Positions 63,579 to 64,000 of a stretch of 64,000 bases of DNA are shown here, piece after piece (within the stretch, counting starts at the first letter, position 1; the number at the start of each line of letters is the position of its first letter). The notes under the pieces were generated by a model, which was not told where the DNA came from, made no database searches, and was given only the letters and a program-made list of their open reading frames with translations. This stretch comes from Virgisporangium aurantiacum (GTDB lineage Bacteria > Actinomycetota > Actinomycetes > Mycobacteriales > Micromonosporaceae), in the NCBI RefSeq assembly GCF_016863635.1, contig NZ_BOPG01000002.1, positions 1 through 64,000 on the forward strand, in the 5' to 3' direction. The position numbers were made by a program, and so were the translations under genes.

Positions 63579-64000
63579 CTGACCCTGCTCCGGGCCGACT
63601 GCGCCAACTGCTTCGGCTTGTGCTGCGTCGCCCCGGCCTTCGCCCGCTCGTCCGATTTCGCGATCGACAAGCCGGCCGGCCGCGCCTGCCCGAATCTCGG
63701 CACGGATTTCCGGTGCGGCATCCACTCGTCGCTCCGCGACAAGGGCTTCGCCGGCTGCACCGTGTTCGACTGCTTCGGCGCCGGCCAGCAGATCTCCCGA
63801 TCCACCTACGCCGGCCGCGACTGGCAGGCCGACCCCGCCGGCGCCGGCCAGATGTTCGCCGCGTTCGGCGTGATGCGACACCTGCACGAACTGCTGTACT
63901 ACCTGACCGAGTCGCTGGAGGTCCCCCGCGCCCGGCGCCTGCACGCCGAGGTGGCCGCCGCCCGCGACGGCATCCTCGCCCTCACCGACGGCTCCCCCGA
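63579..64000 (+). CDS. Cys-rich N-terminal part of a pentapeptide-repeat-type protein (3' partial, start uncertain)
   Basis: The open frame to the window end codes RADCANCFGLCCVAPAFARSSDFAID, CPNLGTDFRCGIHSSLRDKGFAGCTVFDCFGAGQ and AFGVMRHLHELLYYL. This resembles the Cys-rich N-terminal region of actinobacterial pentapeptide-repeat proteins, whose repeats would lie beyond the window. No ATG, GTG or TTG is in frame between the stop at 63558-63560 and the first Cys motif. A CTG at 63579 or a frameshift from the ATG at 63557 could be the real start. It is divergent from the GGDEF-EAL gene. Confidence 0.6.
   Translation, partial: MTLLRADCANCFGLCCVAPAFARSSDFAIDKPAGRACPNLGTDFRCGIHSSLRDKGFAGCTVFDCFGAGQQISRSTYAGRDWQADPAGAGQMFAAFGVMRHLHELLYYLTESLEVPRARRLHAEVAAARDGILALTDGSP

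Overview
The window is very GC-rich, densely packed DNA with strong third-position GC and many GTG/TTG starts, typical of an actinomycete. An archaeal/bacterial-type chemotaxis cluster, a conservon, class E sortase and LigD-type repair genes point to a motile (zoosporic) member of the Micromonosporaceae, such as an Actinoplanes- or Dactylosporangium-like organism. That placement is inference from gene content; no rRNA or tRNA gene was seen, and no insertion sequence, prophage or CRISPR array.

Layout. 1-9577: the edge of a motility/chemotaxis locus: a Gly/Ala-repeat protein with a degenerate GTPase-like tail, a small membrane protein, then on the minus strand cheA-cheW-(unknown)-cheB-cheR-cheY-cheX-cheY-(CheX-like). 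9650-16344: sortase, HAD phosphatase, phosphoribosyltransferase, a STAS/anti-sigma-kinase fusion, a secreted subtilase, an EEP hydrolase, two small membrane proteins, and an HTH/Clp-N two-gene operon under a doubly operated leaderless promoter. 16425-21320: hemerythrin, a sensor kinase paired with a kinase-like protein lacking the phospho-acceptor His, and an ATP-dependent DNA ligase. 21313-26592: a TetM/OtrA-like ribosomal-protection GTPase with an overlapping upstream ORF, a DUF2071 protein, and a coupled vWA/ARPP-1 pair. 26670-35078: a conservon (membrane sensor, NIT-HAMP kinase, roadblock, DUF742, GTPase) followed by a solute-binding lipoprotein and a FabG-like reductase. 35457-40534: a two-component system beside a MoxR-DUF58-vWA operon. 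40638-45375: formamidase, SoxR, 5-oxoprolinase pxpBCA and a membrane-anchored WD40 protein. 45399-53350: a flavoprotein reductase/zwf operon divergent from a formate dehydrogenase operon. 53352-64000: Pro/Gly-rich membrane protein, metE and LysR, LigD polymerase, M15 peptidase, tandem GNAT, GGDEF-EAL protein and the beginning of a Cys-rich protein.

Most striking observations. (1) The formate dehydrogenase catalytic subunit reads through an in-frame TGA (Sec189), followed 18 nt later by a perfect hairpin with a GGTCT loop, the bacterial SECIS geometry; it would be split in two by ordinary gene calling. (2) soxR and pxpB diverge from one 13-bp palindrome whose two arms each form a TAGGCT -10 box exactly 6 nt from a GTG start. 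(3) At least eleven genes have a TANNNT box 6-8 nt before the start codon, so leaderless transcription looks common here. (4) The HTH/Clp-N operon carries two identical GTCAAC-N4-GTTGAC operators over its -35 and -10. (5) The vWA/ARPP-1 pair is the best candidate for a poorly described, possibly conflict-related, system.
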